Source: an uncultured Eggerthella sp.
Lineage (GTDB): Bacteria > Actinomycetota > Coriobacteriia > Coriobacteriales > Eggerthellaceae
Length of the DNA stretch: 64,000 bases
Assembly (NCBI GenBank): GCA_937998355.1
Contig: CALLDI010000011.1
Coordinates: 124,001-188,000, forward strand
Reading direction: 5' to 3'
The notes under the pieces are model-generated. The model made no database searches. It had not been told where the DNA came from and was given only the letters and a program-made list of their open reading frames with translations. Positions 8,834-19,536 of the stretch are shown here, piece after piece; within the stretch, counting starts at the first letter, position 1; each line of letters begins with the position of its first letter. The position numbers and the translations under genes are program-made.

Positions 8834-9508
8834 ATGCAGAGAAAGAGCGTCATTTTCGTCGCGGATAGCCTCGATAACGCCCATAAGTTCCAGGCAGTGC
8901 TCTCCAGCATGGACGTCAACGTGGTGGCGGGTTCGTCGCTGCAGTTCAAGAAGCTCTTGCACGAGCACCCCAGCTGCGATCTCATCATCTTCGAAGCGAG
9001 CAGCGACCCGAGCCAGTCGATCGCGGCCGTGGAGGATCTGATGGTCCAAGACGGAGGCGGTTCGATCCTCATCATCGTGAAGGAAGAGATGCTGCAGGGA
9101 TTGCGCCTGCCCGTGCGTCTGAAGAGCGATTTCGTCGTGCATGGTGCGAGCGCTGATGAATGCGCGCTGCGCATCCGTCAGTTGCTCTGGCCTGGCAATG
9201 AAAGCTCTACGAGCGATTTCATCTCGATCGACGCGATGACCATCAACCTGGCTACCTACCAGGTCACGGTGAATGGCGATCCGATCGATTTCACCTATTT
9301 GGAATATGCCCTGCTCGCATTCCTGGTCACGCATCCAGGACGCACGTATTCGCGCGATGCGTTGCTTCGTCGTGTGTGGGGTTTCGACTACTTCGGCGGT
9401 TCGCGCACCGTCGATGTGCATGTAAGACGCGTTCGCGCCAAGCTCGGCCCCGATCTGGCTCAGCGTTTGGAGACCGTGCGCGGCGTCGGCTATCTTTGGA
9501 GTGCCTGA
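8834..9508 (+). CDS. OmpR-type regulator with degenerate receiver (GlnR-like position)
   Basis: 224 residues. The C-terminal half (about 130-224) is a clear OmpR/PhoB winged helix: FTYLEYALLAFLVTHPGRTYSRDALLRRVWG, then RTVDVHVRRVRAKLG and the terminal VRGVGYLW. The N-terminal half has receiver-like beta strands but not the acidic pocket: the usual DD pair reads AD (residues 10-11), and the phospho-accepting Asp is Glu54 (IIFE). It should therefore not be controlled by normal phosphorylation. ATG at 8834 follows a strong AGGAGG (8822-8827) six bases upstream, and the gene starts eleven bases after glnA. No histidine kinase is nearby. Atypical OmpR regulators of this kind (GlnR) govern nitrogen assimilation in actinobacteria. 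That role here is inference from position. Confidence 0.8.
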   Translation: MQRKSVIFVADSLDNAHKFQAVLSSMDVNVVAGSSLQFKKLLHEHPSCDLIIFEASSDPSQSIAAVEDLMVQDGGGSILIIVKEEMLQGLRLPVRLKSDFVVHGASADECALRIRQLLWPGNESSTSDFISIDAMTINLATYQVTVNGDPIDFTYLEYALLAFLVTHPGRTYSRDALLRRVWGFDYFGGSRTVDVHVRRVRAKLGPDLAQRLETVRGVGYLWSA

Positions 9509-9509
9509 T

Positions 9510-12149
9510 ATGACCAAGACTATCGCCATCATCGATGGCAATTCGCTCATGCATCGCGCCTTTCACGCGGTGCCTCCTGCCATGCAAGCGCCTGACGGAA
9601 CGCCGACCAACGCCGCGTTCGGCTTCATGGCGATGCTCATCAAGTTCATCGAGATGGCGCGCCCCGACGCCATCGTGTGCGCGTTCGATAAGGGTCGTCC
9701 TGCGTTTCGCATGGAGGCGCTCGAGCAATACAAGGCTCAGCGGCCGCCCATGGACGACGCGCTGCGCGTGCAGTTCCCGATTATCGAAGAGCTGCTGCAT
9801 GCCATGGATATTCCTGTGGTCGCCATGCAGGGCTGGGAGGGTGACGACATCCTCGGCACCATCTCTGCGCAGGACGAACAGCTGGGATATCGATCGCTTC
9901 TGGTGACCGGCGATAAGGATGCCTATCAGTTGGCGAGCGATCTCACGCAGATCGTTACGACGAAGAAGGGCATCACCGACGTGGTCATCTACGGACCCGC
10001 GGAAGTGGAAGAGCGCTATGGTGTCACACCGAGCCAGTTCACGGATTTCTTGGGGCTCAAGGGAGATAAGTCCGACAATATCCCTGGCGTGCCGGGCATC
10101 GGCGACAAGAAAGCTGCCGCGATGTTGCAGGAATTCGACGACCTTGAGGGAATCTACGCGCATCTTGACAGCTTCAAGGGCAAGCAGCTCGAGAATCTGA
10201 CGAACCATAAGGAGGACGCGTTCCTCTCGCGTCAGGTCGCGACCATCGTGCGCGATGCGCCGATCGAACTCGATCTCGAGGCGCTCTCGTTCCCGAGCTT
10301 CGATGTCGCTGTGGTCACCGAAGCGTTCACGAACGTGCGCTTCATGGCGCACTTGGGCAAGGTGCTCGATATGCTCGGTAGCGATGCTGCGATGCCAACG
10401 GGTGAATCGTTCGAGGTGCATCCGCTGGTAGAAGGCGCGGATGCGCAAGAGCTGCTCGATCAGTTGCTCGCGATCGACGAATACGAACGCGCTCCTGTCG
10501 TACTGGCTGGCGCCGATAAGCAGGGATCCCTTTTCGGAAGCGTGCTGCATCTGGTCGTGCGCTTCGAAGAGAAGACGCTCTACTTCCAGGGGGATGAAGC
10601 GGCCCGCGCTCTCTCGCGTCTCGTGAAGAAGGGCTCGTTCATCACCTTCGACGCCAAGCTCTTGGTCGAACACGTCTTTCCGTGCGATACGTCTGAAGCC
10701 GCCTTGGTCGAACCCAGCGACGTCATGATGATGGAGTGCTTCGATGTCGCGCTCGCATCATACGTGGTCAATTCTTCGAATGGAGGCTTCGATATCCAGA
10801 AGCTAGTCGAGCTCTATTGCGGCTCGTTCTTGCCTGAAGAGGAAGCTATCGCTGATGATCTTGCTCTGAAGGCAGCGGCCGTGGAGCGTCTCGCTAGCAT
10901 TCTCGAACAGCGTCTCGAAGAGGACGGGGTCGCATCGGTCTACGAGACGATCGATCATCCGCTCATCGGCGTGCTCGCCTGCATGGAGCGCATCGGTGCT
11001 GCGATCGACATGCCCACGCTCGACCGTATCGCGATCGCTACGCAGGAGGAATTGGATGTCCTGCGCGCGAAGATCATCGATCTGGCGGGTGAGGAATTCA
11101 ATATCGATTCGCCTAAGCAGCTCGCGCATATCCTCTTCGAGGTGATCGGCCTCACGCCCATCAAGAAGAATCAACGCGGGTATTCGACGGACGCTTCGGT
11201 GCTCAAAGAGCTCGCGAAGGTGCATGAACTTCCTGAATTGGTGCTCCATTACCGCGAATACGCGAAGGTGAAGTCGACCTATATCGACGCGCTGCCACGC
11301 ATGCGCAAAGGCGACGATCGCATCCACACCTCGTTCAACGAGATGGTCACCACCACGGGGCGCCTCTCGTCATCCGATCCGAACCTGCAGAACATCCCCG
11401 TGCGCACCGATTTCGGGCGCCAGATCCGTGAATGCTTCGTGCCGCTCGAGGCGGGCGAGGTCTTCCTGTCCGCCGACTATTCGCAGATCGAGCTTCGCTT
11501 GCTCGCGCACCTCTCGGGCGATGAGCACCTCATCGACGCGTTCCTCTCGGGCGAGGATTTCCATGCCAAGACGGCGAGCCGCGTCTTCGATGTGCCGCTC
11601 GAAGAGGTGACGCCGCTGCTGCGCAGTCGTGCGAAAGCCGTCAACTTCGGCATCGTCTATGGCCAGCAGGCCTATGGTCTGTCGCAATCGCTCGATATCC
11701 CGCTCTACGACGCTAAGGAGATGATCGACCGCTACTTCGATGCCTATCAGGGTGTTCGTACGTACCTCGATCGCGTCGTCGAGGAGGCGAAGCGCACCGG
11801 TTACGCCGAGACGCTCTTCGGGCGCCGCCGCTACATCGCCGAGCTCAAAGCGCGCAATGCGCATCAGCGTGGCTTCGGCGAGCGCACCGCGATGAATCAT
11901 CCGATGCAGGGGACCGCGGCCGATATCATCAAGATCGCCATGCGTCAGGTGCAGGACGAGCTGATCGCACAAGGGGCGAAGACCAAGCTCATCTTGCAAG
12001 TGCACGACGAACTCGATTTCTCGGTCCCGCAAGACGAGCTCGAGGACGTTTCAGCTATGGTCAAGCGCATCATGGAGTCGGTCGTCGATCTCTCCGTTCC
12101 GTTGTTGGTCGACGTTTCGCAGGGAGCGAATTGGGCAGAAGCACATTGA
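9510..12149 (+). CDS. polA: DNA polymerase I
   Basis: 879 residues. N-terminal 5'-3' exonuclease domain (residues 1-300: IIDGNSLMHRAF, GDDILGT, TGDKDAYQL, GLKGDKSDNIPGVPGIG), a central 3'-5' exonuclease-like domain, and a C-terminal family A polymerase with motif A DYSQIELRLLAH, the O-helix RAKAVNFGIVYGQQAYG and motif C LQVHDEL. The central domain lacks the DxE and later acidic residues needed for proofreading, as in Bacillus and Thermus enzymes. It fills gaps in repair and removes Okazaki primers. ATG at 9510 has TGGAG eight bases upstream. A GTG at 9501 is in frame but overlaps the end of the regulator gene. Confidence 0.95.
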   Translation: MTKTIAIIDGNSLMHRAFHAVPPAMQAPDGTPTNAAFGFMAMLIKFIEMARPDAIVCAFDKGRPAFRMEALEQYKAQRPPMDDALRVQFPIIEELLHAMDIPVVAMQGWEGDDILGTISAQDEQLGYRSLLVTGDKDAYQLASDLTQIVTTKKGITDVVIYGPAEVEERYGVTPSQFTDFLGLKGDKSDNIPGVPGIGDKKAAAMLQEFDDLEGIYAHLDSFKGKQLENLTNHKEDAFLSRQVATIVRDAPIELDLEALSFPSFDVAVVTEAFTNVRFMAHLGKVLDMLGSDAAMPTGESFEVHPLVEGADAQELLDQLLAIDEYERAPVVLAGADKQGSLFGSVLHLVVRFEEKTLYFQGDEAARALSRLVKKGSFITFDAKLLVEHVFPCDTSEAALVEPSDVMMMECFDVALASYVVNSSNGGFDIQKLVELYCGSFLPEEEAIADDLALKAAAVERLASILEQRLEEDGVASVYETIDHPLIGVLACMERIGAAIDMPTLDRIAIATQEELDVLRAKIIDLAGEEFNIDSPKQLAHILFEVIGLTPIKKNQRGYSTDASVLKELAKVHELPELVLHYREYAKVKSTYIDALPRMRKGDDRIHTSFNEMVTTTGRLSSSDPNLQNIPVRTDFGRQIRECFVPLEAGEVFLSADYSQIELRLLAHLSGDEHLIDAFLSGEDFHAKTASRVFDVPLEEVTPLLRSRAKAVNFGIVYGQQAYGLSQSLDIPLYDAKEMIDRYFDAYQGVRTYLDRVVEEAKRTGYAETLFGRRRYIAELKARNAHQRGFGERTAMNHPMQGTAADIIKIAMRQVQDELIAQGAKTKLILQVHDELDFSVPQDELEDVSAMVKRIMESVVDLSVPLLVDVSQGANWAEAH

Positions 12150-12390
12150 TGTGAGAAATCGCGCCGCCTATGAAAAAATCCATGACAAGTGCGCGCGAGT
12201 CGCTATAGAATAGTAAGGCTCTTTTCCGTGCGATCCGATCGGCGTCCAGGCTGTTGGAACTTTGGGATGTCGTGCGTTTCGCTAGGGAAGATGCAGGCGA
12301 AGCAGCGAGCATCATCTTTTCCCTCGATCGTGCTCGAGACCATGCGACGTCGAAACGAATACTTTTAATGGTAAACGCTGCAAGGGTTTG
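12150..12390 (+). other. Leader region before rplU, no gene, possible structured RNA
   Basis: This gap holds a possible upstream promoter, with ATGACA (12182-12187) and TATAGA or TAGAAT (12204-12211). About 75 bases later AGGGAAGATG (12284-12293) can pair with CATC..TTCCCT (12313-12324) through a stem with a two-base bulge. No open frame with a ribosome binding site is present. It could be a long L21 leader transcript or a small RNA. A stronger promoter lies just downstream. Confidence 0.35.
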
Positions 12391-12419
12391 TTGACTTAGG
12401 CCCCTCGGGCTGATAAGAT
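12391..12419 (+). promoter_or_regulatory. Strong promoter for rplU-rpmA
   Basis: -35 TTGACT (12391-12396) and -10 TAAGAT (12414-12419) are separated by 17 bases. Transcription should start near 12426, giving a leader of about 30 bases before the rplU ATG at 12456. This is among the best sigma-70 matches in the window, as expected for ribosomal protein genes. Confidence 0.7.
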
Positions 12420-12455
12420 AACGGCTTGCGTTTTGACACATTTATAGGAGTATGC

Positions 12456-12779
12456 ATGTACGCAATTGTTAAAACCGGTGGTAAGCAGTACAAGGTCGCT
12501 GCCGGAGATTATCTCAATATCGAAAAGCTCGACGCAGAGGTCGGCGCTAAGGTTCCGCTCACTGCGATCGCGGTCGTCGATGGCGACAAGGTCGTCGCAG
12601 ATCCCGCGAAGGCTGCTAAGACCAAGGTCGAGGCAGAGGTCGTCGAGCAGTTCAAGGGCGAGAAGCAGATCATCTTCAAGTTCAAGAAGCGTAAGAACTA
12701 TAAACGTACCCGTGGTCATCGTCAGAATCTCACGCGCGTCAAGATCGTGTCCGTCGGTTCTGCTAAAGCGAAGAATTAA
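12456..12779 (+). CDS. rplU: 50S ribosomal protein L21
   Basis: 107 residues, normal for L21, beginning MYAIVKTGGKQYKV and ending in the conserved KKRKNYKRTRGHRQ block. It binds 23S rRNA in the large subunit. ATG at 12456 has TAGGAG five bases upstream. An earlier in-frame start would add ten residues not seen in the family. It is the first gene of an rplU-rpmA transcript that ends at a terminator at 13073. Confidence 0.97.
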   Translation: MYAIVKTGGKQYKVAAGDYLNIEKLDAEVGAKVPLTAIAVVDGDKVVADPAKAAKTKVEAEVVEQFKGEKQIIFKFKKRKNYKRTRGHRQNLTRVKIVSVGSAKAKN

Positions 12780-12794
12780 GAAGGAGGGAATAGA

Positions 12795-14512
<1,718 letters not shown>

Positions 14513-14560
14513 CGAGCGCTGCTGCTCGATGGGGTTCGATCGAACAAGGAGATAGAGCGC

Positions 14561-15688
14561 ATGACGCTTGAGCAGAAGAAGATAATGGTCATCAAGATCG
14601 GTTCCTCGACCCTCGTGAACGATGAGGGTCGGCTCGACGTCGCCTATCTTGAAGGTCTTGCCGCCCAGGTGAACGCGGTGCGTGAACGCGGTTGGACGCC
14701 CATCATCGTGACGAGCGGTGCGGTGGCGTGCGGCCTCGAGGCGCTCGGCATCGATCAGCGCCCGAGTGATACGCCCTCGCTCCAGGCGGCCGCTTCGGTG
14801 GGGACGAACATCCTCATCAGTTCGTACGCGCAGGCCTTCGCGGCTTACGATATCCTCACGTCCGTCGTACTGATCACACGTCAGATCACCGCCGATCGCG
14901 AGCAGTATCTGCACGTGCGCGATACGCTCGAGCGCTTGCTCGACCTGAACGTGATCCCGATCATCAACGAGAACGACACGGTCTCGGTCGATCAGCTGCG
15001 CTTCGGAGATAACGATACGCTGGCAGCCTTGGTCGCGTGTCTCGTGAAAGCGCAGCTCTGCGTCATCTTCTCTGATATCGATGGACTCTATACGGCGAAT
15101 CCTTTCGAGGACCCGGCTGCGACGCTCATTCCTGAGGTCACCACCATCACGCCCGGGCTCATGGCGGCAGCGGGCGGTTCGAGCTCGACGGTCGGATCGG
15201 GCGGCATGATCACGAAGATCCGTGCTGCACGCGTCCTCATGGCGGCAGGCATCGATATGGTCATCTGCCAGGGGCGCAACGAGGAAAGCCTCGTGCAGCT
15301 GGCTGAGGGGGAAGCGGTCGGTACGCGCTTCTCGCCGCAGGGGATCGCTCACGATATCACCCCCAAGAAGCTGTGGATCGCGCTCGGCGATACGGCGAAA
15401 GGTTCGGTCGTCATCGATGCGGGAGCTCATGAAGCGCTCGTCTCGCGTGGTTCGTCGCTTCTGGCAGTGGGCGTGCGCGGTGTCGAGGGAAGCTTCGTGC
15501 GCGAAGACATCATCGACATCATCGACGAGGGTGGCCATATCGTAGCCCGTGGCAAGGCGGGTGCATCCTCATCCGAGATCGCGCTGGCATGCGGGCGTAG
15601 TCAAAAAGAGATCAAGAGCAACGAGCTGCTGAAGAACCTCGCTCAGCATCCCGTCGTTCATCGAGATGAATTAGTGGTTTTCGAGTAA
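14561..15688 (+). CDS. proB: Glutamate 5-kinase
   Basis: 375 residues. An amino-acid kinase domain (residues 1-265: MVIKIGSSTLVN, TSGAVACGLEALG, NENDTV, FGDNDTLAALVA) is joined to a C-terminal PUA domain (about 280-360: GSVVIDAGAHEALVSRGSSLLAVGV). It phosphorylates glutamate in the first step of proline synthesis and is normally feedback-inhibited by proline. ATG at 14561 follows AAGGAGA. proA starts ten bases after its stop, so the two steps are coupled. Confidence 0.95.
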   Translation: MTLEQKKIMVIKIGSSTLVNDEGRLDVAYLEGLAAQVNAVRERGWTPIIVTSGAVACGLEALGIDQRPSDTPSLQAAASVGTNILISSYAQAFAAYDILTSVVLITRQITADREQYLHVRDTLERLLDLNVIPIINENDTVSVDQLRFGDNDTLAALVACLVKAQLCVIFSDIDGLYTANPFEDPAATLIPEVTTITPGLMAAAGGSSSTVGSGGMITKIRAARVLMAAGIDMVICQGRNEESLVQLAEGEAVGTRFSPQGIAHDITPKKLWIALGDTAKGSVVIDAGAHEALVSRGSSLLAVGVRGVEGSFVREDIIDIIDEGGHIVARGKAGASSSEIALACGRSQKEIKSNELLKNLAQHPVVHRDELVVFE

Positions 15689-15698
15689 GCGAGATTTC

Positions 15699-16961
15699 AT
15701 GAGCGGTTTAGCAAGACAAGCTGCCCAAGCAGCACGGCAGGCGTCGATCGTCCTTTCGCAGGCGAGCGAGGAAAAGCGCAACGAAGCGCTGTTCGCGATG
15801 GCTAGCGCGCTGCGCGAACGTACGGACGAGGTGCTTCGTGCGAATGTGCGCGACATGGAGGCTGCGCGTGAAAAGGGTACGAAGGAGAGCTTGCTCGATC
15901 GCCTCATGCTGGATGGGGGGCGCATCGAAGCTATCGCGGATGCGCTCGAATCGTTAGCCGATCTGCCCGACCCGACGGGTACGGTGCTCGAAGAGCGCGT
16001 GCTCTATAACGGGCTCGCGCTCACGCGCGTCACTGTGCCGCTCGGCGTGGTGGCCATGGTCTACGAAGCGCGCCCGAACGTGACCGTCGATGCGGCGGGC
16101 ATCTGCGTGAAATCGGGCAATGCGTGCGTGCTGCGCGGTGGATCGCTTGCCATACATTCTGCGGTCGCGCTCGGCGCGGTCTTGCGCGATGCGCTCGAGG
16201 GCGTGGGGCTGCCGAAGGATTGCGTGGTGGTCATCGATTCGACGGACCGTGCGGTCACTGACGAACTGTTCACCTTGCGCGAGCTGATCGACGTGCTCAT
16301 CCCGCGTGGTGGTGAAGGCCTCATCCGTCATTGCGTCGAGCATTCGCTCGTGCCGGTCATCGAGACGGGAACGGGCAATTGTCACGTCTATATCCACGAA
16401 TCGGCCGATCTTTCGAAGGCCTATCCTATCGTGATGAATGCGAAGACCCAGCGCATCGGCGTGTGCAATGCGTGCGAATCGGTGTTGGTCGATCGTAGTA
16501 TTGCACGTGAATGCTTGCCCGAACTGCTCCAGCAGCTCGCGGGCGCGGGCGTGCGCATCCATGGCGATGGCTTGGTGGGAGAGATCGCCGCACAGCTCGA
16601 TATCGCCGTCGAGGCCGCAACGGAGCTCGATTGGGCCACCGAATACCTCGATATGGAGATCAGCATCAAGACCGTTGAGGGGCTGGACGAAGCGATCGCG
16701 CACATCAACCGCTACGGCACGCGGCATTCCGAGGCCATCGTCGCCGAAGACGAACAGGCGGCGCATGCTTTCGCACGTCAGGTGGACGCGGCGGCGGTCT
16801 ATATCAACGCTTCCACGCGTTTCACCGATGGGGGCGAATTCGGTCTCGGTGCCGAGATCGGTATCTCGACCCAGAAGCTGCACGTGCGTGGTCCATTCGC
16901 GCTCGATGCGCTGACCACGTACAAGTACATCATCGAAGGCGAAGGCCAGGTGCGTGCGTAG
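15699..16961 (+). CDS. proA: Gamma-glutamyl phosphate reductase
   Basis: 420 residues, an aldehyde-dehydrogenase-fold enzyme that reduces glutamyl-5-phosphate with NADPH. Visible blocks are PLGVVAMVYEARPNVTVDAAG, LRGGSLAIHSA, LIPRGGEGLIRHCVEHS, the catalytic cysteine region RIGVCNACESVLVD and FTDGGEFGLGAEIGISTQKLHVRGPFAL. Length is normal. Its last base overlaps the GTG of nadD, so it belongs to the same transcription unit. Confidence 0.95.
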   Translation: MSGLARQAAQAARQASIVLSQASEEKRNEALFAMASALRERTDEVLRANVRDMEAAREKGTKESLLDRLMLDGGRIEAIADALESLADLPDPTGTVLEERVLYNGLALTRVTVPLGVVAMVYEARPNVTVDAAGICVKSGNACVLRGGSLAIHSAVALGAVLRDALEGVGLPKDCVVVIDSTDRAVTDELFTLRELIDVLIPRGGEGLIRHCVEHSLVPVIETGTGNCHVYIHESADLSKAYPIVMNAKTQRIGVCNACESVLVDRSIARECLPELLQQLAGAGVRIHGDGLVGEIAAQLDIAVEAATELDWATEYLDMEISIKTVEGLDEAIAHINRYGTRHSEAIVAEDEQAAHAFARQVDAAAVYINASTRFTDGGEFGLGAEIGISTQKLHVRGPFALDALTTYKYIIEGEGQVRA

Positions 16962-17620
16962 TGCCCGTCATCAGCGAACGATTCGACGACCTGGGCAAGG
17001 ACGACCCCGATACCATCTATCGTCTCGGTATCATGGGTGGTACGTTCGATCCTATCCACATGGGGCATCTGGTCTGCGCTGAGCAGGCGCGCGATGCGCT
17101 CAAGCTGGATGGCGTGTTGTTCATGCCCGCGGGAAATCCCGTCTTCAAGAAGCATATGAAGGTGACCGATGCGGCCGATCGCGTCGCGATGTGCCGTCTG
17201 GCCACGGCCGACAACCCGTATTTCGACGTGAGCACGCTCGAGGTCGATCGCGGGGGAGACACCTATACGGTCGACACGCTCGAGGCGCTGCGCGATCATT
17301 TTCCCGCGAACGTGAAGCTCTATTTCATCGCGGGAGCCGATGCGATCGAGACGTTGCCCACATGGCGCGATGCGCGCAGGCTCTCCAAGCTGGCGAGCTT
17401 CGTCGGGCTCAATCGTCCTCGCAGCGCGAATCTGCGCAGCCCTCAGGTCGGGCAGAAGCTTCGTGCGGCAGGGTTTCGCACGTTGTTCGTCGAGGCGCCG
17501 CTCTTCGAACTCTCTTCGAGCGATATTCGCAAGCGAATTCTCGGTAACCGATCGGTAAGATATCTTATTCCGCCAGCGGTTTTAGAGTATATTGAATCTG
17601 TTGGACTTTACGGAGATTGA
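16961..17620 (+). CDS. nadD: Nicotinate-nucleotide adenylyltransferase
   Basis: 219 residues. It makes deamido-NAD from nicotinate mononucleotide and ATP. The core starts near residue 23 with LGIMGGTFDPIHMGH, which holds the HxGH nucleotidyl-transferase site, and ends with the ISSTxxR-like block SSSDIRKRILGNRSVRYLIPPAVLEYI. A GTG at 16961 overlaps the proA stop. The roughly 22-residue N-terminal extension is unusual, so a later start cannot be excluded. Part of the conserved proA-nadD-yqeK-rsfS order. Confidence 0.93.
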   Translation: MPVISERFDDLGKDDPDTIYRLGIMGGTFDPIHMGHLVCAEQARDALKLDGVLFMPAGNPVFKKHMKVTDAADRVAMCRLATADNPYFDVSTLEVDRGGDTYTVDTLEALRDHFPANVKLYFIAGADAIETLPTWRDARRLSKLASFVGLNRPRSANLRSPQVGQKLRAAGFRTLFVEAPLFELSSSDIRKRILGNRSVRYLIPPAVLEYIESVGLYGD

Positions 17621-17623
17621 TCG

Positions 17624-18685
17624 ATGGCTTCTTTAGAATTGGCTCCCCTCGATCCTTCATCAGCTGAAGGTGGGGAAGAAAACTCAGAGAATATCTCTCA
17701 CGCGCGTCACGCGCGCGAGCAAGCGTTGCCCGATTATCATGAAGATTCGGGCGAATACGTCGCCGAAGCGAACGATGCGCCCGCATCCGTGAAGCCGCTA
17801 CCGCAACGTCCGAAGGGTCGTTCACGCCTGAGCGTCATCCATGCTGAAGACGATCCTCATTCCACCGAACCCATCCCGCGCATCCAGGCGGCGCGCGAAG
17901 CTCAGCTCGGCATCGCGACCGAGCGTGCGGGCAGAGAACGGGTCGCCATCGAAGACGCGAACAAGAAGGACATCAAGGCCTATCTCGCGTCGAACACCTT
18001 CAAATGCGCCAGCGCACGCGATCCAGAAGCGCTTTCGGAATACGCGTATGCGCCGACCGATAAGGGTCTCATCCTTTCGGTCGAGAAGCCGCTCAGCAAC
18101 ACCAATTTCAAGCGCATGAAGGCGCTGCTGCGCAGGCGCGTCAAACCTTCGCGTTTCGTTCACAGCGTCATGGTCGCTGAAACGGCCGAGAAGATGGCGC
18201 TCGCCTATGGGGTCGATCCGCGCGTCGCGCGCATCGCGGGGTTGCTGCACGATTGGGATAAAGCGCTCTCGCCGAAGCGACTGCGCGATCGTATCGCTCG
18301 TTACCACCTCGACATCGATGGCCCGACGCAGATCAACATGCCACAGCTTCTGCATGGTCCCACTGCTGCAGCGGTGCTCGCAGATGAATTCCCTGAATTC
18401 GGGGAAGAGGTCTTTCAGGCGATCGAGCGCCATACCGTGGGCGGACTTCGCATGACGCCGCTCGACATGATCGTGTTCTGTGCCGATAAGCTCGAACCGG
18501 GCAATGACGTGCAAGTCTACCGCGATCTGTACGACCAGATCGGTCAGATCGGCCTGCGCGACCTGTTCTTGGCTGTACAGCGCGAAGGCCTCATCTATCT
18601 GTTGCGTTCGAATAGACCGCTCAACGTCGATGCGGTCGAAGTTTGGAATTTCTACTGCGCTGAACGTCAGCGCGATGGTGAATAA
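17624..18685 (+). CDS. yqeK: YqeK-type HD-domain phosphohydrolase with long N-terminal extension
   Basis: 353 residues. The C-terminal 190 residues match YqeK, a diadenosine tetraphosphate hydrolase: RFVHSVMVAETAEKMA, then the HD motif GLLHDWDK and HGPTAAAVLADEFP. The family is normally about 190 residues. Here residues 1-165 are a charged, low-complexity extension (many Glu, Arg, Ala) with no domain I recognise, probably disordered. The ATG at 17624 is three bases after the nadD stop. Position between nadD and rsfS is the usual one. Confidence 0.88.
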   Translation: MASLELAPLDPSSAEGGEENSENISHARHAREQALPDYHEDSGEYVAEANDAPASVKPLPQRPKGRSRLSVIHAEDDPHSTEPIPRIQAAREAQLGIATERAGRERVAIEDANKKDIKAYLASNTFKCASARDPEALSEYAYAPTDKGLILSVEKPLSNTNFKRMKALLRRRVKPSRFVHSVMVAETAEKMALAYGVDPRVARIAGLLHDWDKALSPKRLRDRIARYHLDIDGPTQINMPQLLHGPTAAAVLADEFPEFGEEVFQAIERHTVGGLRMTPLDMIVFCADKLEPGNDVQVYRDLYDQIGQIGLRDLFLAVQREGLIYLLRSNRPLNVDAVEVWNFYCAERQRDGE

Positions 18686-18696
18686 GGAGTTATTCG

Positions 18697-19128
18697 ATGA
18701 CCGAGAAGCTTTCTGCTCGCGAGTGCGCTCTCATCGCTGCGAGGGCAGCCGATGAACACAAAGCGACCGATATCATGGTGCTCGAGGTGGGGCAGCTCGT
18801 GGATGTGACCGAGTATTTCGTCATCGCCACCGCGCGCAATACCCCTCATGTCGGTGCGATCCTCGAAGCGATGGAAGATGCGCTGCGCATCGAAGCGGGC
18901 GAGAAGCCCTTCTCGCGCGAGGAGACGAAGGATCATACGTGGGAATTGCTCGACTACGGCAACTTCGTCATCGATGTGTTCCAGCCTGAAGCGCGTGAAT
19001 ACTATCGCTTGGAAACGCTGTGGAACGATGCTCCCATCGTGGATCTGGCTGAAGCGGGTATCGAGCATCCCGAATATTCCGAGCGCATCGCTCAGTTGGT
19101 CGAGAAGATGGAATCCGCCAAAGAATAG
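18697..19128 (+). CDS. rsfS: Ribosomal silencing factor RsfS
   Basis: 143 residues. It binds L14 on the 50S subunit and blocks 30S joining, lowering translation in poor conditions. Conserved blocks seen are KATDIMVLEVGQLVDVTEYFVIATA, the HVGAILEAMEDAL helix and DYGNFVIDVFQPEAREYYRLETLWNDAP. Length is near the upper end of the family, with a short C-terminal tail. The ATG follows AAGGAG and lies eleven bases after yqeK. It is the last gene of the obg-to-rsfS run and converges on the DtxR-family gene. Confidence 0.95.
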   Translation: MTEKLSARECALIAARAADEHKATDIMVLEVGQLVDVTEYFVIATARNTPHVGAILEAMEDALRIEAGEKPFSREETKDHTWELLDYGNFVIDVFQPEAREYYRLETLWNDAPIVDLAEAGIEHPEYSERIAQLVEKMESAKE

Positions 19129-19164
19129 CGAGCGAAAGAGCCCCTAATGGGCTGAATGGTCGAT

Positions 19165-19536
19165 CTAGCCTTCAAGACCGATGTCGTTGAAGTATTCCAG
19201 CCATTTCTCGAACGATTCATCGCTGATGGCGTGCTCCATCTGGCAGGCCTCTTCTTCTGCAGTCTCAGGATCGAGGCCGATCCTCTTGACGAGGAAGCGC
19301 GTGAGCATCTCGTGACGCTTCAGCACGGCGGAACCATATGCATAACCATCTTCCGTGAGCGTGATATCGCCGTAGAATGGCTGGTCGAGCAACCCTGCGG
19401 TCTTCAAGCTGGCGATGGCCTTCGATACCGATGCTTTGGAGACGTTCATCTTCGTGGCGACATCGACCGAACGAACGGGGTTCGAGGGCGAACCGCCCAG
19501 CATGACGATCGCTTCAAGATAATCTTCATGAGACAT
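19165..19536 (-). CDS. Short DtxR/MntR-family metal-dependent repressor
   Basis: About 123 residues from the chosen start (MSHEDYLEAIVML). The N-terminal winged helix (VRSVDVATKMNVSKASVSKAIASL) is followed by the helical metal-binding/dimerisation part: LKRHEMLTRFL, EEEACQMEHAIS. Metal-ligand candidates are the His, Glu, Cys and His of these blocks. There is no C-terminal SH3-like domain, so it resembles MntR-length members. An in-frame ATG at 19587 or 19608 would add 17-24 residues, and no start has a strong ribosome binding site. It diverges from thrC. Iron boxes in front of feoA and feoB in this window could be its targets, but that is inference. Confidence 0.82.
   Translation of the reverse strand: MSHEDYLEAIVMLGGSPSNPVRSVDVATKMNVSKASVSKAIASLKTAGLLDQPFYGDITLTEDGYAYGSAVLKRHEMLTRFLVKRIGLDPETAEEEACQMEHAISDESFEKWLEYFNDIGLEG

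Noticed and set aside
19139..19153. Possible terminator after rsfS (AGCCC-N5-GGGCT)
   Set aside because: Only a five-base-pair stem and no T-run on either strand.
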